From JBBDYG01 sp040901765 (lineage in GTDB: Bacteria; Planctomycetota; Planctomycetia; Pirellulales; Lacipirellulaceae), in assembly GCA_040901765.1 (NCBI GenBank), contig JBBDYG010000094.1, positions 25,227 to 89,226 on the forward strand: DNA of 64,000 nucleotides, in the 5' to 3' direction. Both the position numbers and the translations under genes were made by a program. Shown one piece after another: positions 10,024-17,669 of the stretch. The notes beneath the pieces are model-generated. The model worked only from the letters and a program-made list of their open reading frames with translations, was not told where the DNA came from and did not search any database. The stretch's first letter is position 1, and each line of letters opens with the position of its first letter.

Positions 10024-10345
10024 TCGTCGTCTCGGACACATCGCCCTTGAACTATCTTGTTCTGATAGGGCACGTGAATGTTCTTCCCATCCTTTTTGGG
10101 CAAATTGTGGCACCGCCCGCGGTGATTGCGGAATTGATGCATCCTGGGGCGCCGCCACCGCAGTTGCGCAGAGCTTGGGGCTTCAAGTGATTGGCACCCT
10201 CAACGTTCTCGCACTTGCCGCCGAACGCCGGCTGCTAGAGTTGTCTTCGGCCATTGCCACTTTGAGACAGACGACCTTTCGTGAACCGACGAAGCTGGTG
10301 GAGAAACTGTTGGAGCGCGATGCGCAGCGGCATATTAAACCTTAA
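10020..10345 (+). pseudogene. DUF3368 (PIN-like) toxin gene with an internal frameshifting deletion
   Basis: ATG 10020 opens a frame encoding MIVVSDTSPLNYLVLIGHV...APPAVIAELMHPGA, the N-terminal third of a DUF3368 PIN-like nuclease including the first acidic SDTSPL motif. The frame stops at 10188-10190. A different frame then resumes with LGLQVIGTLNVLALAAERRLLE...VEKLLERDAQ up to TAA 10343-10345, which matches the family C-terminus. The middle block that normally carries the other acidic residues (a GE.EAI...DD type segment, roughly 40 residues) is missing. The toxin is therefore almost certainly inactive. Confidence 0.82.
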
Positions 10346-10436
10346 CCACGCGGCGTTTTGAAGGCGGAGTAGCGACAAGGGATTAGAACATGAGGGTGGG
10401 AGTGGGGGAACTTTCGGTTGTTGACAGTTCGCACCG

Positions 10437-10784
10437 TCAAAGATTGGTCCATCGCGGCCCCAGCAATATAGCCAAGGCGGCCCTAACGCATGGTTCGTCG
10501 ACATTCGCCAGCTTGCCCAAGAGCTTTTCGATCAAGCCAGTTGTCAGGGTTCCGATGATTGGTTTCACCCATGTCGGCTTGAGCAGGCCCGCCACTCGCC
10601 ATTGCGAAAGAGCAAGCGCCGCATCTGGCTCCGGCTGGCTGGTAAGCGGCATTAACACCATGTCGCCGAATCGAACTAGGTAGTTCTGCGGGCTAAGGAT
10701 GACTGCGGGCCGCTTTTTGGACGTGGTCAGATCCGTGAACGGAAAGCGCACCAGGACAATATCGCCCGCGTCATAGCTGGTCAT
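10437..10784 (-). CDS. Type II toxin, PemK/MazF family
   Basis: 115 residues. The N-terminal GDIVLVRFPFTDLTTSKKRPAVILSP block is the MazF/PemK signature (D-x-V-x-V-x-F-P-F-x-D and K-R-P-A-V-V-L), and the C-terminus LIEKLLGKLANVDEPCVRAALAILLG matches the usual ending. These proteins are ribosome-independent mRNA interferases. Its start lies inside the 3' end of the preceding antitoxin-like gene (14-base overlap), indicating translational coupling. It appears intact. Confidence 0.85.
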   Translation of the reverse strand: MTSYDAGDIVLVRFPFTDLTTSKKRPAVILSPQNYLVRFGDMVLMPLTSQPEPDAALALSQWRVAGLLKPTWVKPIIGTLTTGLIEKLLGKLANVDEPCVRAALAILLGPRWTNL

Positions 10785-10971
10785 AGACAGAGTCCTCGTC
10801 GTTGTCCCACGCTTTGGCGAACGACGCTTCTTGAGCTTTGAGCCACCCTTGGTTCTCTAAAGTGATCTCTTCGACTTCATATACGAGGATTACTTCTTGT
10901 GGCGGCAGTCCACGCAAATCGTCCGGTAACAGGATTTTTTCTCCGTCGAATTTGGTTTTGATAGCAACCAT
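10771..10971 (-). CDS. Antitoxin partner of the MazF-like toxin
   Basis: 66 residues with an N-terminal AbrB-like strand pattern (MVAIKTKFDGEKILLPDDL) and an acidic C-terminus (WLKAQEASFAKAWDNDEDSVYDQL), the usual layout of a DNA-binding head plus toxin-binding tail. It is upstream of and overlaps the MazF-like gene by 14 bases. Identification rests on position and shape more than on a strong motif. Confidence 0.7.
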   Translation of the reverse strand: MVAIKTKFDGEKILLPDDLRGLPPQEVILVYEVEEITLENQGWLKAQEASFAKAWDNDEDSVYDQL

Positions 10972-11202
10972 TGATACCCTTTGTCCCAGTGGAGTTCTTC
11001 AGCGTTTCAGCTACTGACGCCAGTACCCTTCCATTCTCCAAGGAAGTCGTTCCCCCGTCAAATGCGACATCATCGGTGTCAGCGGGAGGAGTTCGCTGGC
11101 GTTCAGAGGTTGACGCGGCTGCTTTTCCATTCGGCTGGACTTAGACTAGAATGAAGTCTGAAGGACGTTTTCAATAGAGAGCACTTGAAATTTAGAAAAC
11201 TC

Positions 11203-11433
11203 ATGACATTGAGCGCCGTACAAGGTCAGGTCGATGAGCAACATCGCCTGACGGCGGTACTACCGGATACGGTACCACCTGGACCAATGACGGTATGGTT
11301 CAGCGCTGCCTCCGAGGACGATGCAGGAACGGCCTGGATGGACGGCATCGGCCAGCAATGGGCCGATGATTTGAGCGACCCGCAGCAAGACATCTACACG
11401 CTGGCGGACGGAGAGGCTTTTGATCCAACCTGA
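11203..11433 (+). CDS. Putative antitoxin of a second MazF-like locus
   Basis: 76 residues from ATG 11203; a TTG at 11185 would add six. The MTLSAVQGQVDEQHRLTAVLPDTVPPGPMTVWF start is a short beta-strand-rich head, followed by an acidic tail (EDDAGTAWMDGIGQQWADDLSDPQQDIYTLADGEAFDPT) as in antitoxins. It overlaps the following MazF-like frame by 14 bases, the same geometry as at 10771/10784. The family was not recognised beyond this. Confidence 0.6.
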   Translation: MTLSAVQGQVDEQHRLTAVLPDTVPPGPMTVWFSAASEDDAGTAWMDGIGQQWADDLSDPQQDIYTLADGEAFDPT

Positions 11434-11689
11434 CGAAATCTACCTTGCAAACTTTCCCTTTGGCGACGCGGCAGGGATGAAACTGCGACCGGTATTGACG
11501 CTAACAGGTCCACTCGGCTCGGTACCCAAAGTCTTGGTCGCCTATATCTCTTCGGTGATACCAAGTCCGCTCCTTCCTTCGGATATCGTTCTCGACCCGT
11601 CCACCCCAGAGCACAAGTTGACCAATTTGAGGGCCAAGTCGGCGCTTCGCTTGCACAAACTGGCGACCATTCATACTAACCGCCGCTGA
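11420..11689 (+). CDS. PemK/MazF-family toxin, probably C-terminally truncated
   Basis: 89 residues from TTG 11420. IYLANFPFGDAAGMKLRPVLTL and the KSALRLHKLATI segment match the MazF/PemK fold. Family members usually continue for another 20-30 residues (a helix of the RRLGRLxxxxLxxVxxALR type), but here the frame ends with HTNRR* 15 bases before the uvrA ATG. Either the end was lost or this is a short variant. It overlaps its antitoxin, so expression is likely coupled. Confidence 0.65.
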   Translation: MIQPDEIYLANFPFGDAAGMKLRPVLTLTGPLGSVPKVLVAYISSVIPSPLLPSDIVLDPSTPEHKLTNLRAKSALRLHKLATIHTNRR

Positions 11690-11704
11690 TCGCGGTTTTA
11701 TGCG

Positions 11705-14215
11705 ATGTCTGATGCCATTCTCATCCACGGCGCCCGCACGCACAACCTGCAAAATATCGACGTCGAGATTCCCCGCAATCAACTGGTCGTCATCACCGGC
11801 GTCAGCGGCAGCGGGAAAAGCTCGCTGGCGTTCGACACGCTGCTGGCCGAGGGACAGCGGCAGTATATCGAGTCGCTGTCGGTCTACGCACGGCAATTCT
11901 TCGATCAGCTCGAGCGGCCCGACGTCGATTTGATCGAGGGCCTTCAGCCGGCGATCGCGATCGACCAGGGCCAAGGGAGCCAGAACCCGCGGAGCACGGT
12001 CGCGACGATCACCGAAATCTACGACTACCTGCGGCTGTTGTTCGCGCGGTGCGGTACGATGGCCTGCCCCAATTGCGGCACGCCGATCGCGCAGCAGACG
12101 CCGGCGGAAATACAATCCGCTATCGAAGCGCTGCCAGCAGAGACGCGCGTCATGCTGCTCGCGCCGATCGTGCGTGGCCGCAAGGGCCGTCACGCCGATG
12201 AACTGGAAAACGTGCGCAAAGCGGGCCTGGTGCGGGTGCGGGTTGATGGCGAAGTTTATCCGCTGGAGGATGTGCCGGAGCTGGTTCCACAAAAAGCGCA
12301 CACGATCGAAGCGGTCGTCGATCGCATCGTTCTTCGTGAGGGCATCGCGCCACGATTGGCGGAGTCGGTGCGGCTGGCGCTAAAGCACGGCGACGGAGTA
12401 TTGGCGGTGTCGTATAGAACCCCCGACGCCGAGGCGTCGGCTTGGGAGGAGAAGTTGTTCAACACCCGGTACGCCTGCCCCCACTGCAAAACGGGCGTCG
12501 GGGAAATCGAGCCTCGCACGTTCAGCTTCAACAGCCCCTACGGCGCCTGCTCCACCTGCGGCGGTTTGGGCACCGTCGGCGAAAACAGCGAAATCTGCCC
12601 CGACTGCTGCGGTACCCGCCTGCGGCCGGAAGCTCGCGCCTGCCACATCGCAGGCGAGGCAATTTACGAAGTCACCGCCCGCAGCGTGTCATCCGCTCGA
12701 GATTTCTTTGCCAGCCTGGAGTTTGACTCCGATCAAAAGTTAATCGCCGATCCGCTGGTCCGCGAAATCATGCGGCGGCTCGAATTCCTCGACAAATCGG
12801 GCGTCGATTATTTGTCACTCGACCGCCCGGCAAACACCCTCAGCGGCGGCGAATTGCAGCGGGTGCGGCTCGCGACCGGTATCGGCTCCGGGCTGGTCGG
12901 CGTGATGTATCTGCTCGATGAGCCTTCCATTGGCCTTCACCCCCGCGATAACGACCGGCTGATCGCGGCGCTGCGCGACCTGCAACAGCAGGGAAACTCT
13001 GTAATAGTCGTCGAGCATGACGAAGCGATGATGCGGGCCGCCGATCATTTGATCGACGTCGGCCCCGGCGCGGGCATTGGCGGTGGGCGGATCGTCGCCG
13101 CCGGCACGCCCGACGAAGTGGCCAATGCGATTGGCGAGTCAGTAACCTCCGCATTTCTTTCCGGGCGCGAACAACTTGCAGTGCCGACAGTGCGCCGCGG
13201 TGTGGCAAAGTCCAGAACGCTCGAACTCGAAGGGGCAACCCTGCATAATTTGCAAGATCTGTCGGTCGACTTCCCACTTGGCTGTCTGGTCGCCGTGACC
13301 GGCGTCAGCGGCAGCGGCAAAAGCTCACTCGTGATGGAAACGCTTACGAGGGCGCTATCACACAAGCTGCATGGCGCGCTAGCGAAACCGGGGCCGTATC
13401 GCGCCCTGTGCGGCGCGAGCCAGCTGGATCGCTGCGTCGAAGTAGATCAGTCGCCCATCGGCCGCACCCCGCGCAGCAACGCCGCCACCTACACCGGCGC
13501 CTTCGATGAAATCCGCAAGGTATTCGCAACGACGAAACTCGCGCGGCAACGCGGCTATCGGGCCAGTCGGTTCAGCTTCAATGCCAAGGGAGGCCGCTGC
13601 GAGGAGTGCCGAGGGCAGGGCTTCAAGAAGATCGAGATGAACTTTCTGCCCGATGTATTCGTCCCCTGCCCCGTCTGCCACGGTGCGCGGTTCAACCGGC
13701 AAACGCTTGCCGTAAAGTATCGCGAGAAGTCGATCGCCGACGTCCTGGCGATGAGCGTTGACACCGCAGTCGAGTTCTTCGACACCTATCCGGCCATCCA
13801 TCGGCAATTTGCGGCGCTGCGCGACGTCGGTCTGGGTTACCTTGCATTGGGACAGCCCTCGACGACTATCTCTGGCGGCGAAGCTCAGCGGATCAAGCTC
13901 GCCGCGGAGCTTGGCGGTTCGCAAGCGGCCCACACGCTCTACGTGCTTGATGAACCGACGACCGGCCTTCACCTGGCCGACATCCGCCGGTTGCTCGCCG
14001 TGCTGCAAAAACTGGTCGATGGCGGCAATTCGGTGCTGCTCATTGAGCACCACCTCGACGTAATTAAATCGGCCGACTGGGTGATTGAGCTTGGTCCGGA
14101 TGGAGGGTCCGGCGGTGGGTTTTTGGTGGTGGCGGGAACGCCGGAAGCAGTAGCGGCATGCGCGGAGAGTCCCACCGGTCAGTTTTTACGCCGCGTACTG
14201 CCAACCGCGCCTTGA
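11705..14215 (+). CDS. uvrA: UvrA-family excinuclease ATPase lacking the insertion domain
   Basis: UvrA homologue: a tandem ABC ATPase that recognises DNA lesions and loads UvrB. First Walker A GVSGSGKSS (32-40), a Zn-binding CPNCG, the UvrB-binding domain (about residues 115-240, LLAPIVRGRKGRH...), the second Zn module CPHCKTG...GACSTCGGLG, ABC signatures NTLSGGELQRVRLA and TTISGGEAQRIKLA, second Walker A, and the zinc finger CEECRGQGFKK...CPVCHG. It has 836 residues versus about 940: after GLG the sequence jumps to CPDCCGTRLRPEA, omitting the roughly 100-residue insertion domain of canonical UvrA. It may be a paralogue rather than the main UvrA. The start is 15 bases after the truncated toxin. 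Confidence 0.92.
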   Translation: MSDAILIHGARTHNLQNIDVEIPRNQLVVITGVSGSGKSSLAFDTLLAEGQRQYIESLSVYARQFFDQLERPDVDLIEGLQPAIAIDQGQGSQNPRSTVATITEIYDYLRLLFARCGTMACPNCGTPIAQQTPAEIQSAIEALPAETRVMLLAPIVRGRKGRHADELENVRKAGLVRVRVDGEVYPLEDVPELVPQKAHTIEAVVDRIVLREGIAPRLAESVRLALKHGDGVLAVSYRTPDAEASAWEEKLFNTRYACPHCKTGVGEIEPRTFSFNSPYGACSTCGGLGTVGENSEICPDCCGTRLRPEARACHIAGEAIYEVTARSVSSARDFFASLEFDSDQKLIADPLVREIMRRLEFLDKSGVDYLSLDRPANTLSGGELQRVRLATGIGSGLVGVMYLLDEPSIGLHPRDNDRLIAALRDLQQQGNSVIVVEHDEAMMRAADHLIDVGPGAGIGGGRIVAAGTPDEVANAIGESVTSAFLSGREQLAVPTVRRGVAKSRTLELEGATLHNLQDLSVDFPLGCLVAVTGVSGSGKSSLVMETLTRALSHKLHGALAKPGPYRALCGASQLDRCVEVDQSPIGRTPRSNAATYTGAFDEIRKVFATTKLARQRGYRASRFSFNAKGGRCEECRGQGFKKIEMNFLPDVFVPCPVCHGARFNRQTLAVKYREKSIADVLAMSVDTAVEFFDTYPAIHRQFAALRDVGLGYLALGQPSTTISGGEAQRIKLAAELGGSQAAHTLYVLDEPTTGLHLADIRRLLAVLQKLVDGGNSVLLIEHHLDVIKSADWVIELGPDGGSGGGFLVVAGTPEAVAACAESPTGQFLRRVLPTAP

Positions 14216-14260
14216 CGCTCGTTCGCAATAATGCGAACATACATGTAGCGGAGCGAAAGT

Positions 14261-14629
14261 ATGCCGCGCGTGAAGTTAATCTTGTTCCAGGACTTGGACG
14301 GATCGGTGCCTTTGGTTAACTGGCTGGCAACGCTTCAACCCAAGGCTCGGGCAAAGTGCCTTGCTTGGTTGGAACGATTGCGCGAGCGGGGACACGAACT
14401 CCGTCGGCCTGACGCGGACTACCTGCGCGATGGCGTATATGAATTGCGTGTCGGTTTGAGCGGCGTCAACTACCGAATCTTATATTTCTTTCATGGTCGC
14501 GAAGCGGTTGTTGTATCGCACGGATTGAAAAAGGAGCGGGTCGTGCCCTCTCGGGAAATCGATCTGGCCGTGCAACGCAGGAATGAGTTTCTACGTGATC
14601 CAGATGGCCGCGGTACTGAGGAGATGTGA
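14261..14629 (+). CDS. RelE/HigB-type toxin (phage Gp49-like)
   Basis: 122 residues. The core LVNWLATLQPKARAKCLAWLERLRERGHELRRPDADYLRDGVYELRVGLSGVNYRILYFFHGREAVVVSHGLKKE is the Gp49/HigB-like RelE fold; the YELRV...YRILYFF and GLKKE blocks are characteristic. Such proteins cleave mRNA at the ribosome. A helix-turn-helix protein gene follows one base after the stop codon, giving the toxin-first order of HigBA-like loci. Confidence 0.88.
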   Translation: MPRVKLILFQDLDGSVPLVNWLATLQPKARAKCLAWLERLRERGHELRRPDADYLRDGVYELRVGLSGVNYRILYFFHGREAVVVSHGLKKERVVPSREIDLAVQRRNEFLRDPDGRGTEEM

Positions 14630-14630
14630 G

Positions 14631-14951
14631 ATGGCGAAGAAACGCAAACCGACAAGGGATGGTATCGAGATCATCCATCGACGGTTTTTCGAGGGAAAGC
14701 CCGAACGGATTGCGGAACTCGAAGAAGCCAGAGCAGATATCGCGGTTGCCGCAAAAATACGCAACCTTCGCGCGAAGTCCGGGCTGAGCCAACGCGCGCT
14801 TGCGAAGCTCGTCGGAACGACGGCGTCCGTGATTTGTCGACTCGAAGATGCCGATTACGAAGGTCACTCATTGGCGATGCTCAATCGCATTGCGGCCGCG
14901 CTCGATAAGCGCGTTGAGATTCGGTTTCTTCCGTTGAAGCAACGTAACTGA
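14631..14951 (+). CDS. XRE-family helix-turn-helix antitoxin
   Basis: 106 residues from ATG 14631, preceded by AGGAGATGTGAG. The XRE helix-turn-helix is at about 47-100: KIRNLRAKSGLSQRALAKLVGTTASVICRLED...LAMLNRIAAALDKRVEIRF. It immediately follows the RelE/HigB-like toxin, so it is the likely antitoxin and autorepressor. A longer upstream start in the same frame would overlap the toxin and lacks a better ribosome-binding site. Confidence 0.88.
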   Translation: MAKKRKPTRDGIEIIHRRFFEGKPERIAELEEARADIAVAAKIRNLRAKSGLSQRALAKLVGTTASVICRLEDADYEGHSLAMLNRIAAALDKRVEIRFLPLKQRN

Positions 14952-15191
14952 TTGAGTCGGCAGCCCTATGCCCGCACGACCCAGGACCGGGTTCAACCAA
15001 TTGGGAGGTGCCGTCGGCTGTGTGGCAATCTGCAAAAGGGGCGGAAAACCCGCACGGCGGCCCACGCGGCGGCCTCCCAGTGCCGAAAAAATCGGCCCTT
15101 GCCAACGGGTGCCCAATTGGGGCACAATACTGGGTCTGCATAACGAAAACCAGTTTTCAGTCTCAGTTCCGCCAGGAGCCAGGAGTACGAC

Positions 15192-15641
15192 GTGGCAGTT
15201 CGGATTCGGATGAAAGTATTGGGTCGGAAACACCGGCCCTTCTATCGCATTTGCGCCATTGACCAGCGGGCTCCCCGCGGCGGTAGGGTGCTCGAGGAAC
15301 TTGGCACCTACGACCCGATGGTACCGGAGACCGATGCTCGCGCCCTGCTCGTCGCCGATCGTGTTGATTATTGGATCAGCGTCGGCGCGCAGCCAAGTGA
15401 GAAGGTCGCCGTGCTGATCAAGAAGTACGGCTCCAAGGGCACCCACGTCGAGCAACAAAAGGCGGCGATCGAGAAATCGGTCCAACCCAAATCGATTCCC
15501 GAACCCGGCAAGCCGGCAGTTTCCAAGAAGCAAAAGAAAGCCGAAGAAGCCGCTGCAACACCCGAAGCTCCCGCTGACGAAGCGCCCGTTGCCGAAGGAT
15601 CGGCGGCCGAACCGGAAATGTCAGCCACCGTCGCGGAGTAA
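15192..15641 (+). CDS. rpsP: 30S ribosomal protein S16
   Basis: The GTG start at 15192, preceded by AGGAGCCAGGAG, gives MAVRIRMKVLGRKHRPFYRI, the canonical S16 start. The folded part covers about residues 1-85. The remaining 60 or so residues are a Lys/Ala/Glu/Pro tail (KKQKKAEEAAATPEAPADEAP...), making the protein 149 residues versus 80-90 in most bacteria. S16 stabilises the 30S 5' domain. It heads a cluster with trmD, rplS and yraN; the rimM gene often found after rpsP is absent here. Confidence 0.96.
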   Translation: MAVRIRMKVLGRKHRPFYRICAIDQRAPRGGRVLEELGTYDPMVPETDARALLVADRVDYWISVGAQPSEKVAVLIKKYGSKGTHVEQQKAAIEKSVQPKSIPEPGKPAVSKKQKKAEEAAATPEAPADEAPVAEGSAAEPEMSATVAE

Positions 15642-15643
15642 AC

Positions 15644-15701
15644 ACGTAGCGGCGTTTCTCCGAAACGCCCGACTGCGAGTTTCGGAGAATCTCGCCTACG
15701 T
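15644..15701. repeat. Hairpin between rpsP and trmD
   Basis: Left arm 15644-15666 (ACGTAGCGGCGTTTCTCCGA...) pairs imperfectly with right arm 15679-15701 (GTTTCGGAGAATCTCGCCTA...), about 18 of 23 positions, with a 12-nt loop. It starts two bases after the rpsP stop codon and could be a processing or attenuation signal, or an inserted palindromic element. Confidence 0.6.
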
Positions 15702-15725
15702 GGCGCGAAAACGTACACGAAACAA

Positions 15726-16439
15726 ATGCGGTTCGACGTGCTAAGCCTGTTCCCGGAAATATTTCCGGGATACCTTGGCCAAAGTTTGTTGAACCTGGCC
15801 ATCGAGAAGAAATTAGTGGAGGTTCACCTTCACAACATTCGCGATTGGGCCAAGAACAAACACCACACCGTTGATGATCGCCCGTTCGGCGGCGGCCCAG
15901 GCATGGTCCTCAAGCCCGAGCCGGTCGTCGAATGCGTCGAAGCGGTCCAGGAGATGGATCCCACACCGGGGCACGTCGTCATGCTGACCCCGCAAGGTCG
16001 GCGGCTCGATCAACAACTCGTGGAAGAACTTGCCGGCCAAAAGCGACTGTTGTTGCTCTGCGGTCGGTACGAAGGGTTTGATCAGCGAATCATCGACCTG
16101 CTCAAACCGCAAGAGATTTCCATTGGCGACTTTGTCCTGAATGGTGGAGAAGTTGCTGCGATGGTCGTCATCGACACGGTCATCCGGCTGGTGCCGGGCG
16201 TACTTGGCGACGAGGAGAGTAATCAACAAGATTCGTTTTCCGGCGGCCGACGCCTGCTGGAACACGCACAATATACCCGCCCCCGGGAGTACCGAGGCCT
16301 CGAAGTTCCCGAAATACTCCTCAGCGGCAACCACCCCGACATCGCCCGCTGGCGCGAGGAAGACAGCCTGCATCGCACTGCCGACCGCCGCGGCGATTTA
16401 CTCGAACATGAAGATATACCCGCCGATGTAGGCGAATAG
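15726..16439 (+). CDS. trmD: tRNA (guanine-37-N1)-methyltransferase
   Basis: 237 residues. Methylates G37 of tRNAs using S-adenosylmethionine, preventing +1 frameshifting. The SPOUT trefoil-knot motifs LLLLCGRYEGFDQRI, EISIGDFVLNGGE and RLVPGVLGDEESNQQDSF are present, as is the C-terminal LLEHAQYTRPREYRG...VPEILLSGNHPDIARWR block. The start MRFDVLSLFPEIF is canonical. Third-position-rich GC matches the neighbours. Confidence 0.97.
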   Translation: MRFDVLSLFPEIFPGYLGQSLLNLAIEKKLVEVHLHNIRDWAKNKHHTVDDRPFGGGPGMVLKPEPVVECVEAVQEMDPTPGHVVMLTPQGRRLDQQLVEELAGQKRLLLLCGRYEGFDQRIIDLLKPQEISIGDFVLNGGEVAAMVVIDTVIRLVPGVLGDEESNQQDSFSGGRRLLEHAQYTRPREYRGLEVPEILLSGNHPDIARWREEDSLHRTADRRGDLLEHEDIPADVGE

Positions 16440-16450
16440 CAACTAATCAC

Positions 16451-16533
16451 GGCTATCAGCCATCGGCTTGCAGCTATCGGCCAGAAGTAGCAAATGCTTC
16501 TGGCCGAAAGCTGACAGCCGATAGCCGACAGCC
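16451..16533. repeat. Long hairpin between trmD and rplS
   Basis: Arms of 37 nt (16451-16487 and 16497-16533) match at about 31 positions with a 9-nt loop. The units (GGCTATCAGCCATCGGC, CAGCTATCGGCCAGAAG) are themselves repetitive. A related AGCCATTAGC hairpin lies at 57820-57894. It sits between two ribosome-related genes without an obvious T-run. Confidence 0.75.
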
Positions 16534-16552
16534 AAATCCGAAGGATTTTCCC

Positions 16553-16924
16553 ATGAGTCAACAAATCCTAGCCGCCGTCGAGGAATCCTCGCTTAAGACG
16601 GGCGAAAACTTTCCCAAATTCGACATTGGCGACACGGTCGATGTCCACACGAAGATTCTCGAAGGCGACAAGGAACGCATCCAGGTCTTCTCGGGCGTGG
16701 TCATTGCCCGCAGCGGCAGTGGTTCGCGAGAGATGTTCACCGTTCGCAGGATCGTGAACAACGAAGGAGTCGAGCGCAAATTCCCCGTCCATTCGCCGCG
16801 GATCGCCAAGGTCGACGTTAAGCGTCGCAGCGTCGTCCGCCGCGCGAAGCTGTACTACCTGCGGGATCGCGTCGGTAAGGCCGTCCGCTTGCGAGAACGC
16901 CGTCTCGATTCGAAAGACTCCTAA
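16553..16924 (+). CDS. rplS: 50S ribosomal protein L19
   Basis: 123 residues. Located at the 30S-50S interface in known ribosomes. KFDIGDTVDVHTKILEGDKERIQVFSGVVIARSGSGSREMFTVRRI and the HSPRIAKVDVKRRSVVRRAKLYYLRDRVGKAVRLRER block are typical L19. The start ATG 16553 follows GAAGGATTTTCCC. yraN begins four bases after its stop codon. Confidence 0.97.
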   Translation: MSQQILAAVEESSLKTGENFPKFDIGDTVDVHTKILEGDKERIQVFSGVVIARSGSGSREMFTVRRIVNNEGVERKFPVHSPRIAKVDVKRRSVVRRAKLYYLRDRVGKAVRLRERRLDSKDS

Positions 16925-16927
16925 GCC

Positions 16928-17350
16928 ATGGCCCTGCCGAGTTGGCTGTGGGTATGGTTTCGCCCCTTGCCGCTCGGACTTCGCGGCGAACGCCACGCGG
17001 CACGATACTTGCGCCGCAAGGGCTATAAGATCGTCGCCCGCGGCACGCGATCTCGCCGGGGAGAGCTTGATCTAGTGGCCGTCGATGGCCGCACCGTCGT
17101 GTTCGTCGAAGTGAAGACCCGTCGCCACGCCTGGGATGAATCCCCGGCTGTCGCCGTCGGCGACGAAAAGCAACGCCGCATCGCTCGCGCGGCACTCATC
17201 TTTCTAAAACGCCACGGCCTGCTCGAACACGCGGCCCGTTTTGACGTGGTCGCGATCATCTGGCCCAAAGATGTTCGCCGGCCAACGAGCGTCGAGCATT
17301 TTGTGAATGCGTTTGAAATGCCCAATGGCCTTGGGCAGTTCTATTCATAG
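16928..17350 (+). CDS. YraN/UPF0102 family predicted endonuclease-like protein
   Basis: 140 residues. GLRGERHAARYLRRKGYKIVARGTRSRRGELDLVAVDGRTVVFVEVKTRR carries the restriction-endonuclease-like core of UPF0102 (E, D and ExK positions in GELDLV and VEVKTR). The family is usually found near rplS and rnhB; its role is unsettled. It starts four bases after rplS, so it is probably the last gene of the rpsP-trmD-rplS unit. Confidence 0.92.
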   Translation: MALPSWLWVWFRPLPLGLRGERHAARYLRRKGYKIVARGTRSRRGELDLVAVDGRTVVFVEVKTRRHAWDESPAVAVGDEKQRRIARAALIFLKRHGLLEHAARFDVVAIIWPKDVRRPTSVEHFVNAFEMPNGLGQFYS

Positions 17351-17368
17351 CGCGTCGGCACGAAGCGC

Positions 17369-17659
17369 TTACGGCTTTGACTGCATCGGCGCCACCGCTT
17401 CGTTGACATTGACTAGATCCAGAGCGTCGACTCCATCCTTCTTGACTATAACGTCGCCGTCACCCGGCCATATCGAGATGATTGCCTCGCCACTGTCTGA
17501 CCGAGTCACGCGAAGAGTCACCGGATGCTGAGCGAAGGAATCGTAAACGGCGACCTCTTCGTCCTCCTGAAGAATTACATCAACAGCTTCCGGCTCAACG
17601 CATAGAAGCAATGGAGCTGTTGCTCCATTTTGTATTACAAACCTGGTTGACCTATCCAT
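17369..17659 (-). CDS. Small acidic hypothetical protein, possible immunity protein
   Basis: 96 residues, predicted soluble and beta-rich (MDRSTRFVIQNGATAPLLLC, VTLRVTRSDSGEAIISIWPGDGDVIV). The strand pattern and the WPGDGDVIVKKDG segment remind me of small proteins encoded beside polymorphic toxins, but no family could be named. The start of this gene is 10 bases downstream of the 17670-17981 gene, same strand, so the two probably share a transcript. Confidence 0.45.
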   Translation of the reverse strand: MDRSTRFVIQNGATAPLLLCVEPEAVDVILQEDEEVAVYDSFAQHPVTLRVTRSDSGEAIISIWPGDGDVIVKKDGVDALDLVNVNEAVAPMQSKP

Positions 17660-17669
17660 GAAGTGCTCG

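Noticed and set aside
14960..15191. tRNA-like GGTTCAA text and possible small gene before rpsP
   Set aside because: No cloverleaf can be drawn around the GGTTCAA, and the short frames here have no ribosome-binding site or family match; treated as the rpsP leader.
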